Assembly: GCF_008932295.1 (NCBI RefSeq)
Contig: NZ_WBWA01000018.1
Location: 1 to 64,000, forward strand
Source: Brucella tritici
GTDB lineage: Bacteria; Pseudomonadota; Alphaproteobacteria; Rhizobiales; Rhizobiaceae
Reading direction: 5' to 3'
Length of the DNA: 64,000 bases
Shown: positions 32,824-42,264 of the stretch, in pieces
Position numbering within the stretch: position 1 is the stretch's first letter
Layout: each line of letters starts with the position of its first letter
Made by a program: the position numbers and the translations under genes
The notes under the pieces: generated by a model
The model's input: only the letters and a program-made list of their open reading frames with translations
The model's database searches: none
Told to the model about the DNA's origin: nothing

Positions 32824-34286
32824 TACGGCTTTCAGCAGCGGCGAACTATGCAGCAGCGGCCAGTTGGCCCGCTTATACTCCGGAAGATCATGGAGTCGGT
32901 ATCGTTCATCTTGGTCTCGGCAATTTCGCTCGCGCGCACCTCTTGTCCTATACCGACACCGTGTTGGCACAAAGGGGGGGCGATTGGCGGGTGACAGGGA
33001 CATCGCTGCGCGGAACCACCGTTGCCGACAGCCTGAATCCACAAGACTGCCGCTATACATTGATCACACGCGGCCCCATCACAGAAGCGCATGTGATTGG
33101 AGCGCTGGACCGGGTACTATCCGGCCCAACGGTTAGCCATGATACACTGGATGCGATGACATCTCCCGGTTGCCGTATTGTCAGTCTGACCGTGACGGAA
33201 AAAGGATATGGTATCACCAGTGACGGTACGCTGGATCGTGAGCATCAAGCGATCGCCGCCGACCTCTCCAATCCTGAGAGGCCGACCAGCGTGATTGGCC
33301 TTATCGTGGCGGCACTTTCCCACCGTATGGCCGGTGGATTGTCACCGTTCACCGTGCTCAGTTGCGATAATCTCTCCCATAATGGTCAGAAGTTACGGAA
33401 CGCTGCATTGGTCTTTGCCCGGGAAACTCGTGGCGAGCAGCTGTCTCGCTGGATTGCGAACAACGTCAGTTTCCCTTCAACGATGGTGGATCGGATCACG
33501 CCAGCCTCAAATGCCCTCACCGCCAAACTAGCTGCTGAATTGACGGGACGAGAAGATCAGGCCGCTGTTGAAACCGAACCCTTCAGCCAATGGGTGATCG
33601 AGGATAAATTCTGCGCAGGACGGCCGGAATGGGAATGTGCTGGCGCCCTCTTCGTCGACGATGTCACCCCATATGAAAACATGAAACTGCGAATGCTGAA
33701 CGGGGCACATTCAATGCTCGCCTATAGCGGGCAGCTCTCGGGTAAAAGCTTTGTCCGAGACGTGATGGCCGACCCCGATCATGCTGCACTCGTCCGTCGT
33801 CACCTTGCTGCCGCTGCGGCAACTGTAGAAGGACTGTCCATCGATCTCAACGCCTATGCCGTCGCCCTCGCTGAGCGGTTCGCCAACCCGGCTATCGCCC
33901 ATTCCACCGCACAGATTGCAATGGATGGAACACTGAAGCTCCCCCAACGCATCACTACCCCAGCCCTGGAAGCACTGACATCCGGCAAACCGCACAGAGC
34001 CTTTGTCTTTGCTCTCGCTGCGTGGCTTGCCTATCTGGCTCGAAAGGGGAACGAAGGCCACCCAGTTTCGTTGAATGATCCCAAAGCGACTGAGCTTTTG
34101 AACGAATTGAAAGATATCGAGACATCGGAGGAGATAATCCGTGCGGTTGCCTCTGTGTGCCCGGACGTCCTTCCCGAAGCACTGACAGATGGCGCGTTCG
34201 GTTCATCTCTGCGTGATACGCTTCATGCAATCCAGTCGGAAGGGATCTTGACGGTTATCAAACGGGAGGCTGCAGCGGTAGCTTGA
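32820..34286 (+). CDS. uxuB: Fructuronate reductase / mannitol dehydrogenase family
   Basis: A 488-residue long-chain dehydrogenase of the mannitol dehydrogenase family. The N-terminal Rossmann segment is VGIVHLGLGNFARAH. The catalytic region has QWVIEDKFCAGRPEWE and KLRMLNGAHSMLAY (lysine and the N-x-x-H motif). Following uxuA directly (4-base overlap, GTG start), it most likely reduces D-fructuronate to D-mannonate with NADH. Other family members use mannitol, arabinitol or tagaturonate. Last gene of the operon; an IS5 remnant lies just downstream. Confidence 0.92.
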   Translation: MIRLSAAANYAAAASWPAYTPEDHGVGIVHLGLGNFARAHLLSYTDTVLAQRGGDWRVTGTSLRGTTVADSLNPQDCRYTLITRGPITEAHVIGALDRVLSGPTVSHDTLDAMTSPGCRIVSLTVTEKGYGITSDGTLDREHQAIAADLSNPERPTSVIGLIVAALSHRMAGGLSPFTVLSCDNLSHNGQKLRNAALVFARETRGEQLSRWIANNVSFPSTMVDRITPASNALTAKLAAELTGREDQAAVETEPFSQWVIEDKFCAGRPEWECAGALFVDDVTPYENMKLRMLNGAHSMLAYSGQLSGKSFVRDVMADPDHAALVRRHLAAAAATVEGLSIDLNAYAVALAERFANPAIAHSTAQIAMDGTLKLPQRITTPALEALTSGKPHRAFVFALAAWLAYLARKGNEGHPVSLNDPKATELLNELKDIETSEEIIRAVASVCPDVLPEALTDGAFGSSLRDTLHAIQSEGILTVIKREAAAVA

Positions 34287-34289
34287 TGC

Positions 34290-34503
34290 TTTGAACTCAT
34301 GAAAGACGTATCGGAGCATGTTGTAAGCGATATTGGCGATGCCATATTCACCGTCGCTTTGTTGGTGCCGATCGTCCTGATGCAGAGCTTCATCTTGTTC
34401 TTCTGCGTGGCAAAGACATGCTCGACAGCGAACCTGATCTTTGCCCCCGTTTCGCCCACGACATCAAATCCGGCATGGGCTTGCCCTCCGGCTTTCGCTA
34501 ATG
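34290..34503 (-). pseudogene. IS5-family transposase, frameshifted C-terminal remnant
   Basis: Read on the minus strand from about 34503, the translation gives AKAGGQAHAGFDVVGETGAK, then IRFAVEHVFATQKNKMKLCI and RTIGTNKATVNMA. This is the conserved end of IS5-family transposases (R-x-x-VEHVFA-x-QK and IRTIG). After VNMA the expected NIAYNMLRYVF continues in another frame, so there is a frameshift. No N-terminal part and no inverted repeats were found. An old fragment. Confidence 0.75.
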
Positions 34504-34865
34504 GATGCTGACTACTTGTCAGTTTGGCGCATACCGCGTTTTTGCAAGAGAGTGTGTGAAGTAGAGTTTTCAGTCAGCGCTTGTGCTTGTATCAGGTTTA
34601 CTTCCATTTCTTCAAAGCGAGGATTGGTTCTCAGACCACGGACTTCATCAGAAAGCCAGCGACCGATTTCATCTACTCGCCTTGAAAGATAAGAACCTGC
34701 GATCCTAAAATTACGCATGCTATCTGTCTGAATTGCTTAACAACGGATTTAGGCTAAACGTCTGTTATGGGGCCGGACGCTGACCGTTCGCTTATGCGTT
34801 ATAAACGGAGTTAGCTGCCATTCGGCAGCAGATCAGTCCTGCTGCTACCCGATCAGATTGTGGCC
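34504..34865. other. Gene-poor stretch between the IS5 remnant and the thioesterase gene
   Basis: A minus-strand frame at 34512-34718 codes for 68 residues with helical, charged composition (SYLSRRVDEIGRWLSDEV), but has no good ribosome site and no family I know; it may be a gene fragment. A perfect hairpin GCTGCC-ATTC-GGCAGC (34814-34829) follows the minus-strand thioesterase gene by 36 bases and may end the ten-gene operon. Confidence 0.35.
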
Positions 34866-35267
34866 CTACATGAGCTTTTCCGCTCGCTTTCGCATTGTTG
34901 GCTCAAGTTCGAGTGAGTGCCGAGCAATCTTGTCAAAACAGACAGACGTTGTCTCATTGATGGCACGCAGTTCTCCATCGAGCGAACCAGCCATGATCTG
35001 ACGAAAGGTGATTGATGAACGCCCAACCTTCAACACCTGTGAGCGGATCGTCAGCAGGTCTCCGGCCGGTACTTCCTGCTTGTATTCGGTTGTCGAGTGC
35101 ACGTCCGCCCAACCGAAACTCTCATCCGGGATTTTCCCGGCAATGTGACCCAGGAGCTGAAAGCTCGCATCATCGAACATCCCGGCATAGTGCCGGACAT
35201 TCATGTGCCCCATGACATCACACATCCACGGATGCGCGACACCAACAAAAGTAACAAGACCACTCAT
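34866..35267 (-). CDS. Acyl-CoA thioesterase, hot-dog fold
   Basis: A 133-residue 4-hydroxybenzoyl-CoA thioesterase-type protein. The motif CDVMGHMNVRHY (Asp17, then HMN) is the catalytic pattern of this group, with an FDDASFQLL helix after it. It overlaps the deacetylase gene by four bases and is the last gene of a ten-gene operon. In carnitine breakdown a thioesterase of this type works beside a BKACE enzyme and frees betaine from betainyl-CoA. By analogy it may hydrolyse the acyl-CoA made by the BKACE encoded here. Confidence 0.82.
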   Translation of the reverse strand: MSGLVTFVGVAHPWMCDVMGHMNVRHYAGMFDDASFQLLGHIAGKIPDESFGWADVHSTTEYKQEVPAGDLLTIRSQVLKVGRSSITFRQIMAGSLDGELRAINETTSVCFDKIARHSLELEPTMRKRAEKLM

Positions 35268-36292
35268 CGCGCCACCGATTGATAGCCGCCGAGGAACGTC
35301 GTCAGGTTATCGCCCAGCGCATCGCACAGATATCCGCCTTCCTGCACGATGACAGTTGGCAGGCGAAGCTTCGCAATTGCTTCGGCAATGCGTCCGAAAC
35401 CACCAGTGGTGACCGACAATCCGCCGAACGGGTCGCCCTCGAAAGGATCGAGGCCAAGCGCTATCACCAGCGCATCCGGTGCGAAGGCTTCAATACGGCG
35501 GAAGGCCGTATCAAGTGACGCAAGGAATTCGGCATCGCCGGATTTGCGCAGCAGCGGTAGGTTGAGATTGTAGCCCAGTCCCGCGCCCTCGCCGCGTTCA
35601 TCGGCATGCCCCCAGAAAAAGGGATAGAAGCGCACCGGATCAGCATGGATCGAGACGGTCAGCACGTCGGGGCGGGCATAGAATATGCCTTGCGTCCCGT
35701 TGCCGTGATGAAGATCCACGTCGAGGATCGCCACGCGCTCGGCTTTCGAGCGCAGGCGCTGGGCTGCAACCGCCGAATTGTTGACGAAGCAGAAGCCGCC
35801 CGCCACATCGGCAAATGCATGATGCCCCGGAGGACGACAGAGCGCATATGCCGCGACCTCGCCTGCAAGCACCGCATCGGCGGCATCGACCGCGCTCCAC
35901 GCGCTCCAGCACACGCTTTCCCACGTATGTTCAGCAATCGGGCAAGCCGTATCGGCCATGTGATAGCCGACCTGTCCCACGGCGGATGCCGGATAACGGC
36001 CGTCACGCGCCAGCGGATGAATGTTCGGGATCACTTCTTCCGAAGCCTCATCAATACGCCGCCAGCGGGCATAGATGTGCTGGAGGAATTCCAGATATTC
36101 CGGCGTATGCACGGCTGCAATCGGGCCAAGGCCATGATTTTGCGGACGGATAATCTCACAGCCTGCTGCCTTCGCGCCCGCGAGCAGGCGCTCGGCACGC
36201 TCAGGCTGTTCGGGGTTAGGCTGCGGCGCACCGCTGGAAAGAAAGGCTTTCGGGTCGTGACGCTTTTGCTCGACAGCGTAAAAGGCTTTCAT
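35264..36292 (-). CDS. Histone deacetylase-family amidohydrolase, acetylpolyamine amidohydrolase-like
   Basis: A 342-residue zinc hydrolase, the same length as the acetylpolyamine amidohydrolase of Mycoplana ramosa. Motifs: RPPGHHAFAD with the HH pair at residues 157-158, LDVDLHHGNGTQGIFY with zinc ligands about D193 and H195, GLDPFEGDP with D282, and VQEGGY near the end. The family removes acetyl groups from lysine side chains or polyamines. The bacterial short form with QPNPEQPERAERLL at the start favours acetylpolyamines or small N-acetyl amines. Four-base overlaps with both neighbours show co-translation with the GNAT and thioesterase genes. Confidence 0.9.
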   Translation of the reverse strand: MKAFYAVEQKRHDPKAFLSSGAPQPNPEQPERAERLLAGAKAAGCEIIRPQNHGLGPIAAVHTPEYLEFLQHIYARWRRIDEASEEVIPNIHPLARDGRYPASAVGQVGYHMADTACPIAEHTWESVCWSAWSAVDAADAVLAGEVAAYALCRPPGHHAFADVAGGFCFVNNSAVAAQRLRSKAERVAILDVDLHHGNGTQGIFYARPDVLTVSIHADPVRFYPFFWGHADERGEGAGLGYNLNLPLLRKSGDAEFLASLDTAFRRIEAFAPDALVIALGLDPFEGDPFGGLSVTTGGFGRIAEAIAKLRLPTVIVQEGGYLCDALGDNLTTFLGGYQSVAR

Positions 36293-36816
36293 GACTGCTC
36301 CCTGATTTGATTGATACGTGCCAAGCGGGCGAAATCATCGCCATAAGCACCATGATCGCGGTCAGCTTCGATCCAGCCGATACCCAACCGGTCATAAAAT
36401 CTTTGCGCTGCGACATTGTCCCGGTCCACGGCCAGCCGCAGATAGACGCCGCCCCGCGCCATCGACCAGGAGGCGACATGGCGCAAAAGCACCTCGCCTA
36501 TCCCCTTGCCGCGAAAGGCTTCATCGACATAGAGGTCCTGCACGTAGACACCGGGTTTGCCGTACCATGTCGAGAAGATCGGAAAGAACAGAGCCAACCC
36601 GGCAAACGTATCGTCCACCTCAGCGATCAGGCTGGTAAAAGCCGCATGAGGGCCGAAACCGTAACGACGGAAATCCTCAACCGTGCTGGAGATTTTGTCT
36701 GTAGCGCCAAGTCCCGCCCCCATCGTGCAGATTGCTGCGTGAATCTGTTCGGCATCGGCAAGCTCTCCGAGCCGCACCACGACGCATGCCTTGTTGTCCA
36801 ACACGATCTTCGGCAT
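36289..36816 (-). CDS. GNAT-family N-acetyltransferase
   Basis: A 175-residue GNAT protein of common size. The acetyl-CoA motif A is visible as YVDEAFRGKGIGEVLLRHV (R/Q-x-x-G-x-G/A pattern); strand 4 is VQDLYV before it, and RLAVDRDNVAAQRFYDRLG after it is motif B. The substrate would be a primary amine, perhaps a polyamine or a pathway intermediate, as in the SSAT-like relatives. It shares one base with the BKACE gene and four with the deacetylase gene. A transferase and a deacetylase in one operon is notable. Confidence 0.88.
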   Translation of the reverse strand: MPKIVLDNKACVVVRLGELADAEQIHAAICTMGAGLGATDKISSTVEDFRRYGFGPHAAFTSLIAEVDDTFAGLALFFPIFSTWYGKPGVYVQDLYVDEAFRGKGIGEVLLRHVASWSMARGGVYLRLAVDRDNVAAQRFYDRLGIGWIEADRDHGAYGDDFARLARINQIREQS

Positions 36817-37763
36817 CAGAACGCCACCCTATCTCCACCCTTAAGGCCCAGATAATCGCGCGCCTCGTCGGGTGTGGCAACTTCCAGCGACAAGCCGTCA
36901 AGGATGCTACGAATGCGCCGCACCTGATCGGCATTGCTCTTGGCCAGTTTTCCCCGCCCGTCATAGAGGCTGTCTTCCAGACCGACACGCACATTGCCGC
37001 CCATGGCCGCCGCCATTGTGATCATCGGAATCTGGTGTCGCCCTGCCGCCAGAACCGAGAAGGAATAGTCGTCGCCGAACAGCTTGTCTGCAATGCGCTT
37101 CATATGCATGAGGTTGTCCGGGTCTGCACCAATGCCGCCCAAAATGCCGAAGACGAACTGGATGAACAGATGACCAGTCACCAGTCCACGATCACGGAAA
37201 TGGGCCAGTGAATAGAGATGCCCCACATCATAGCATTCGAACTCGAAACGCGTGCCGCAGCCTTGTCCCAGGCTGGTCAGAATGCCTTCCATATCCGCGA
37301 AGGTGTTCTTGAAGATGGAATGACGCGTTGCCTCCAACAGTTCTGGTTCCCATGCGTGCTTCCACTCGCGTGGCTTGTCGAGGGCTGGAAACAGCGCGAA
37401 ATTCATCGAGCCCATATTGAGCGAGCACATTTCCGGTTGCGCCTTGAGCGGCGCGGCCAGCCGGTCTTCCAGCCTCATCAGCGACGAACCGCCAGTGGAA
37501 ATATTCACCACCGCTGCCGTCGATTGCTTGATGCGCGGCAGGAACTGCATGAACAGGTCCGGATCGGCGGACGGCCTGCCGTCACGCGGATCGCGGGCAT
37601 GAAGATGCAGGATGGATGCGCCCGCTTCCGCCGCAGCGATGGCTTCGCTTGCAATCTCGTCCGGCGTCACCGGCAGATGCGGTGACATGGAGGGTGTATG
37701 GACGGAGCCTGTCACTGCGCAGGTGATGATCACCTTGCGACGCATCTTCTTCTTGTCGGTCAT
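36816..37763 (-). CDS. Beta-keto acid cleavage enzyme (BKACE, DUF849, Kce-like)
   Basis: A 315-residue TIM-barrel protein. Zinc ligands are in ILHLHARDPRDGRPSAD (H53 and H55); TGGSS and later AGRHQIPM and GLEDSLYDGRGKLAKSNADQ are family features. The prototype, Kce, cleaves 3-keto-5-aminohexanoate with acetyl-CoA to acetoacetate and 3-aminobutyryl-CoA. Other members cleave dehydrocarnitine and other beta-keto acids, so the substrate depends on context. It lies between the aminotransferase gene (12 bases) and the GNAT gene, in an operon that also holds an acyl-CoA thioesterase. Confidence 0.9.
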   Translation of the reverse strand: MTDKKKMRRKVIITCAVTGSVHTPSMSPHLPVTPDEIASEAIAAAEAGASILHLHARDPRDGRPSADPDLFMQFLPRIKQSTAAVVNISTGGSSLMRLEDRLAAPLKAQPEMCSLNMGSMNFALFPALDKPREWKHAWEPELLEATRHSIFKNTFADMEGILTSLGQGCGTRFEFECYDVGHLYSLAHFRDRGLVTGHLFIQFVFGILGGIGADPDNLMHMKRIADKLFGDDYSFSVLAAGRHQIPMITMAAAMGGNVRVGLEDSLYDGRGKLAKSNADQVRRIRSILDGLSLEVATPDEARDYLGLKGGDRVAF

Positions 37764-37775
37764 GATCCGGTTTCC

Positions 37776-39143
37776 TTATGCGTTCACGGGCAGCTTGAGT
37801 TCACGCGCCAGAACCTCCAGCGTATCGCCGAGGATCGCGGTGATCTCGCCAACCTGTTCGCGGCTCACGATCATCGGCGGACAGACGAGAAAGTGATCGC
37901 CTTCAACACCGCCGCGCGTGCGGCGCGAATAGATGATCAGTCCGCGCTCATAGGCGAGATCGACCATGCGCTGATGGGCATTCAGTTCCTTCGGTAGCGG
38001 CTTCATGGTTTCTGGATCGGACACGAATTCGGCCGCCAGCAGCAAGCCTTTGCCGCGCACATCGCCGATGAAGGGGAAGCGTTTCGCAAGCCCTTCCAGT
38101 TCGCCCTTCAATGCATCGCCCATGCGAGCGGCGTTACCGACCAGATCGAGACGATCGATCTCCTGCAATACGGCCTTGCCCGCCGCACAGGCCAGTGGAT
38201 TGCCGGCATAGGTGAAGCCATGCAGGAAACCGCCAGCATCCAGAACCGGCTGCACGATGCGTCCGGGCGCCGCCATTGCGCCAAGCGGGCAATAACCCGA
38301 GGCGAACCCCTTCGAAAGCGCGATGAGATCGGGCTTGCAGTTCCAATGGTCACCGCCCAGAAACTTGCCGGTGCGTCCGGCGCCGCTCATCACCTCGTCG
38401 TGGATGAGCAGGATGCCATAACGGTCGCAGATTTCGCGGATACGCGGATAATAGCTGTCGGGCGCGACCAGCGCACCGGTCGACGCTCCGCCGATCGGCT
38501 CCATGATGAAGGCGAGCACGCTTTCAGGACCTTCTTCCTGAATCTTTTCCTCCAGCATGTCGGCATATTTCTGGCCGCGCTGTTCCATCGTAAGATTGTC
38601 CCGGTCGAGATAGGCGGTCGGTGCCGAGACTTTCGGCATTTCGCGCATGATGGGCGCGAAGGGCTCGCTCAGAGCCGCGTAGCCAGTGACAGCCAGCGCG
38701 CCAAGCGTACCGCCATGATAGGACGGAAAGCGCGAAATCACTTTCCAGCGCTTGCTCTGCCCGGTCGCGACCGCCCACTGGCGGGCGAGCTTGATGCAAG
38801 ATTCCACCGCTTCCGAACCACCGGAAACAAAGAATATCTTGTCCAGACCTTCCGGCATACGCTCGGCGGCCATGCGCGCCAGATCTTCCGCTGGTTCGTT
38901 TTCAAAGTGCAGGCGATAGGCGAAGGTCACGCGGTCCATCTGCTCTTTCATGGCATTGAGCACATTGCGATTGCCATGGCCGATATTGACCACCATCGCG
39001 CCACTTGACCCGTCGATAACACGGCGTCCGTCCTGATCCCAGATATAGATGCCTTCGGCGCGATCCACCAGCGGCCTGCGCAGGCGCGACTGGTAAAAAA
39101 GGTGCGATGCCGGGCGTTCGTTCTGTGCATTTGTGTTGAGCAT
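37776..39143 (-). CDS. Class III PLP-dependent aminotransferase
   Basis: A 455-residue fold-type I aminotransferase. SYHGGTLGAL (residues 141-150), the D249-E250 pair in LLIHDEVMSGAGRTGKF that touches the pyridine nitrogen, and ALSKGFASGYCPLGA with Schiff-base lysine K278 are all present. Class III enzymes act on omega- or beta-amines (GABA, beta-alanine, taurine, polyamines). Its product would be an aldehyde or, from a beta-amino acid, a beta-keto acid of the kind cleaved by the BKACE encoded 12 bases downstream. Confidence 0.92.
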   Translation of the reverse strand: MLNTNAQNERPASHLFYQSRLRRPLVDRAEGIYIWDQDGRRVIDGSSGAMVVNIGHGNRNVLNAMKEQMDRVTFAYRLHFENEPAEDLARMAAERMPEGLDKIFFVSGGSEAVESCIKLARQWAVATGQSKRWKVISRFPSYHGGTLGALAVTGYAALSEPFAPIMREMPKVSAPTAYLDRDNLTMEQRGQKYADMLEEKIQEEGPESVLAFIMEPIGGASTGALVAPDSYYPRIREICDRYGILLIHDEVMSGAGRTGKFLGGDHWNCKPDLIALSKGFASGYCPLGAMAAPGRIVQPVLDAGGFLHGFTYAGNPLACAAGKAVLQEIDRLDLVGNAARMGDALKGELEGLAKRFPFIGDVRGKGLLLAAEFVSDPETMKPLPKELNAHQRMVDLAYERGLIIYSRRTRGGVEGDHFLVCPPMIVSREQVGEITAILGDTLEVLARELKLPVNA

Positions 39144-39155
39144 GGCGTTACTCTG

Positions 39156-40814
39156 TCAGCGCTTGAGATATTGGTTGAGAACATTGGCGGTCACACGCTC
39201 GACCATGCGGTCGCCGCGTTTGAGAGCCGCGACCCACTCGCAGCTTCCGGCGTGGAAAACCTCGCCCTTGCCGCGTGGAAAATTGACGATCATACCGCAG
39301 CCGCGCTTGATGCGTTCGACGGCTGCATCGCCATTGTCGCCGATCAGCGTATCGGCCACAAATTTGGCATCGGCATCGGAAAGGAACTGGTCGTCGGCTG
39401 GAATATCCGCGCTCTCTTCCTTGAGAGACGACATGCCAAGCGCCAGTATCTGCAATCCATCGGGTGCGCCGCTGCCCTCCTCCGGTTCAGGCAGACCGCC
39501 CCGGATCACATAGTCGAGCCCGTCGACCTCATAGCCGAAGGCGTGACCGTCAGCGCCCAGGAGATCACCGTAATAGATGCCGGTTCCCGCAAAGGCCCAA
39601 TGTTCCGGGCGATAGACCGGAAAACCGCGCACGCCACGTGGAGCGCAACCACCCCAGCCGACATAAAGCCCGCGCAGCGCATTGAGGCCGAAGGTTTCGG
39701 CAGCAGGCCGTCCGGCTTCCGTCGCTTCCCAGCAACCGCTGGTGCGTCGTGGATCGGCGGAGCGATAGACCGGGTCTTCGGCGCGGGCGCGATATTTGTA
39801 GCAAGTCTGGCGCTTGCCATCATCCTCAAGCCGCGTCTGCCACATGAAGTTGCCCGCAAAACGGGCCGCACGGCCGCCGCCATCGACATAATGATCGACG
39901 GCATCGCGCATTTCCCATGTCCAGTATTCGTCGTGACCGACAAAGGCCACGCAATCATAACCGTCGAGGATTTCCGGCGAAAAATGCAGCTCATGCTGGC
40001 TGGCGAGATCGACCGCATAGCCCTCCCGCTCGGCCCAGCGGAAGAACAGGCTGTCATAACTTGCCCAGCCGGAAGAAGTATATTTCTTGGAATAGCCGTT
40101 GGCATAGGCCCATTCCATATGCGGATAGCGCGGCGGCGCGGCAGGCGGCGTCACAATTTCCAGCGGCACGCGCGGCGCATCGGATGGCAGGACAACAAAG
40201 CCACGGCAGAAAGGACGCTCGATGCTCACCGTCGTCGCATATTGATCGCCATTCGGCCCGGTGATGCCCTGATAATGGTTGGAGCCGCCCCATGTATTAT
40301 AGGCCGTCCATGTGCCGGTGGCAGCGACCTGCAGGATGCGGCCCGGCTTGCGACCCGCCGCTGGGCGCAGGATGAAAAGGTGATGGCAATGGATCGGCTG
40401 TCCGTCATTGCCATGCGCCTTCAGCGTGATGCGATAAGCGCCGGAAGGCCAGTTCTCATCCGTCTTGAAGGCGAATGTCGTCTCCCAGCTGCAACCGGCA
40501 ACCGAACATTGCGCTGGCGTTTCCTGCCATTTGCAGTCAATCCCGCGTTTGGAGAAGACCGGCGTTTCCACCGCTCCATCCCGCACGATTTCGATATCGA
40601 AACGCGAGGCGGTTGCGCTCACCTGTAGATGGATAGTCGCGCCCGGCAGATAGGAATAGGCATCGGTGTAGCACCAGATTTCGCCGCGCGGACCATCCAT
40701 GCCGGGATATTCGTAATAATGGCCAAGGACGGCTTCACGCCGCTGCGCCGGGGTCAGCCCGAAATCGGGAAACTCCCCAAAATCGGCAAACTCATTGACG
40801 TTTCTCTCGTTCAT
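39156..40814 (-). CDS. N,N-dimethylformamidase large-subunit-like protein
   Basis: A 552-residue protein resembling the C-terminal two-thirds of the N,N-dimethylformamidase beta subunit, which is about 760 residues; the lectin-like N-terminal part is absent. Typical stretches are GYDCVAFVGHDEYWTWEMRD, HYVDGGGRAARFAGNFMWQT and GMIVNFPRGKGEVFHAG. In the known enzyme iron is bound by tyrosines and a glutamate; matching tyrosines may be those in HDEYW and TCYKY, but the alignment is not proven. No small subunit gene is nearby. It may hydrolyse an N-formyl or other amide in the pathway of this operon. Confidence 0.82.
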   Translation of the reverse strand: MNERNVNEFADFGEFPDFGLTPAQRREAVLGHYYEYPGMDGPRGEIWCYTDAYSYLPGATIHLQVSATASRFDIEIVRDGAVETPVFSKRGIDCKWQETPAQCSVAGCSWETTFAFKTDENWPSGAYRITLKAHGNDGQPIHCHHLFILRPAAGRKPGRILQVAATGTWTAYNTWGGSNHYQGITGPNGDQYATTVSIERPFCRGFVVLPSDAPRVPLEIVTPPAAPPRYPHMEWAYANGYSKKYTSSGWASYDSLFFRWAEREGYAVDLASQHELHFSPEILDGYDCVAFVGHDEYWTWEMRDAVDHYVDGGGRAARFAGNFMWQTRLEDDGKRQTCYKYRARAEDPVYRSADPRRTSGCWEATEAGRPAAETFGLNALRGLYVGWGGCAPRGVRGFPVYRPEHWAFAGTGIYYGDLLGADGHAFGYEVDGLDYVIRGGLPEPEEGSGAPDGLQILALGMSSLKEESADIPADDQFLSDADAKFVADTLIGDNGDAAVERIKRGCGMIVNFPRGKGEVFHAGSCEWVAALKRGDRMVERVTANVLNQYLKR

Positions 40815-40823
40815 TCCGATACC

Positions 40824-41597
40824 TCACGCAGCCAGATATTTCTTGAGGAAGGAGCGCGTACGCTCCTGCACCGGATTGCTCAAAATCTGATCCGGCGGTC
40901 CCTCTTCGACCACCACGCCGCCATCCATGAACAGGATGCGGTCAGCCACTTCGCCCGCAAAACGCATCTCGTGCGTAACGATCAGCATCGTCATATGTTC
41001 GGCGGCAAGCTGCTTCATGACGGCATTCACTTCATCCACCAGCTCGGGATCGAGCGCCGAAGTCGCCTCGTCGAACAGCATCACCTTCGGCTGCATGGCA
41101 AGCGCACGCGCAATGGCCACGCGCTGCTTCTGGCCGCCCGACAGGCGCGAGGGGTAGACGTCGATCTTGTCGGCAAGCCCCACCTTCGACAGAAGCTCCA
41201 GCGCCAGCGTGCGTGCCGCGTCCTTGCCCATGCCCTTGAGCTTGATCGGGCCGAGCGTGATGTTTTCCAGCACCGTCAGATGCGGAAACAGGTTGAAGTG
41301 CTGGAACACCATGCCCATCTGCTGGCGCACGGCATTGATGTGCTTCTCGAAAGCCTGCCCGGTGAGAGGTTGATTGACCTGCACGCCGTCAAGCCAGACT
41401 TCACCGCCATTCAGTGTTTCCAGATGATTGATCGAACGCAGAAGCGTGCTTTTGCCGGAACCGCTGGGGCCTATGATTGCCACGATCTGGCCGCGCGCCA
41501 CGGAAAGGTCGATGCCTTTCAACACTTCCAGCGCGCCATAGGCTTTGCGGGCATCCTTCACTTCGACCATCGGTTTTGCAGATTGGGAGCTGCTCAT
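40824..41597 (-). CDS. Polar amino acid ABC importer, ATP-binding subunit
   Basis: A 257-residue ATPase of the GlnQ/HisP group. Walker A is GPSGSGKST (residues 43-51), the signature [17 protein letters not shown] and Walker [13 protein letters not shown] follow, and the switch His is in LIVTHEM. Residues about 70-90 include the family [13 protein letters not shown] region. It overlaps the upstream permease gene by four bases and energises uptake by the two permeases and binding protein encoded upstream. Nine bases separate it from the formamidase-like gene, which ties the transporter to the catabolic genes. Confidence 0.95.
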   Translation of the reverse strand: MSSSQSAKPMVEVKDARKAYGALEVLKGIDLSVARGQIVAIIGPSGSGKSTLLRSINHLETLNGGEVWLDGVQVNQPLTGQAFEKHINAVRQQMGMVFQHFNLFPHLTVLENITLGPIKLKGMGKDAARTLALELLSKVGLADKIDVYPSRLSGGQKQRVAIARALAMQPKVMLFDEATSALDPELVDEVNAVMKQLAAEHMTMLIVTHEMRFAGEVADRILFMDGGVVVEEGPPDQILSNPVQERTRSFLKKYLAA

Positions 41598-42253
41598 CGC
41601 GTGACCTCCACTTTTCTTTCAATGCGCCGCAACCCGGCCTCAAGGACGAGATTGACCACGTAATAGATGGCCGCGACGGTGATATAGAATTCGAACGGGC
41701 TGAAGGTTTCGCTGATGGCGAGCTGGGCGCTGTGCACCAGTTCCGCAATGCCGATGATCGAAACCAGCGACGTATCCTTCAGAAGAACAATCATATTGTT
41801 GCCGATCGGCGGGATCGTGTTGCGGATCGCCTGCGGGATGACGATGTAGCGCAAGGCCTGACCATGGCTGAAACCGATGGAACGGGCGCCTTCCATCTGG
41901 CCGGGATCGACCGCCACGATACCTGCCCGGATGATATCGGCATTATAGACCGCGAAGTGCAGGCTAAGACCGATAATGCCAGCGCCAAGCGCGGGGATAT
42001 TGATGCCGATCTGTACCAGCCCGAAATAAATCAGGAACAGTTGCAGCAGAAGCGGCGTCCCCATGAACAGCCACATGAAGAAGCGCACCGGATAGGCCAG
42101 AATGGCTGGCGCATAAAGGACAACCAGCGCAAATACGATCCCGAGTACGAAGCTCAAGAGTGCCGACGAAACGGTCAGAACCAGCGTCCACCAAAGGCCA
42201 GTCAGGAGCAGATCCGTATAGGGAGTGACGATGCTGAAATCGAGGGCTTGCAT
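41594..42253 (-). CDS. Polar amino acid ABC importer, permease subunit 2
   Basis: A 219-residue permease of the HisM/GlnP group. ATG 42253 is chosen because GGAGG lies 5 bases before it; the frame extends to a GTG at 42268. Five membrane helices are predicted. The EAA loop reads [20 protein letters not shown] followed by VIPQA, the contact to the ATPase. It pairs with the permease encoded just upstream to form a heterodimeric channel. Confidence 0.93.
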   Translation of the reverse strand: MQALDFSIVTPYTDLLLTGLWWTLVLTVSSALLSFVLGIVFALVVLYAPAILAYPVRFFMWLFMGTPLLLQLFLIYFGLVQIGINIPALGAGIIGLSLHFAVYNADIIRAGIVAVDPGQMEGARSIGFSHGQALRYIVIPQAIRNTIPPIGNNMIVLLKDTSLVSIIGIAELVHSAQLAISETFSPFEFYITVAAIYYVVNLVLEAGLRRIERKVEVTR

Positions 42254-42264
42254 CCAGTCCTCCC

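Noticed and set aside
35606..36310. Plus-strand open frame of 234 codons
   Set aside because: Antisense of the deacetylase gene, whose zinc-site motifs are unmistakable.
39102..40628. Plus-strand open frame of 508 codons
   Set aside because: It is the antisense of the formamidase-like gene. It lacks a ribosome site and family motifs, and the minus-strand gene has clear domain features and tight operon spacing.
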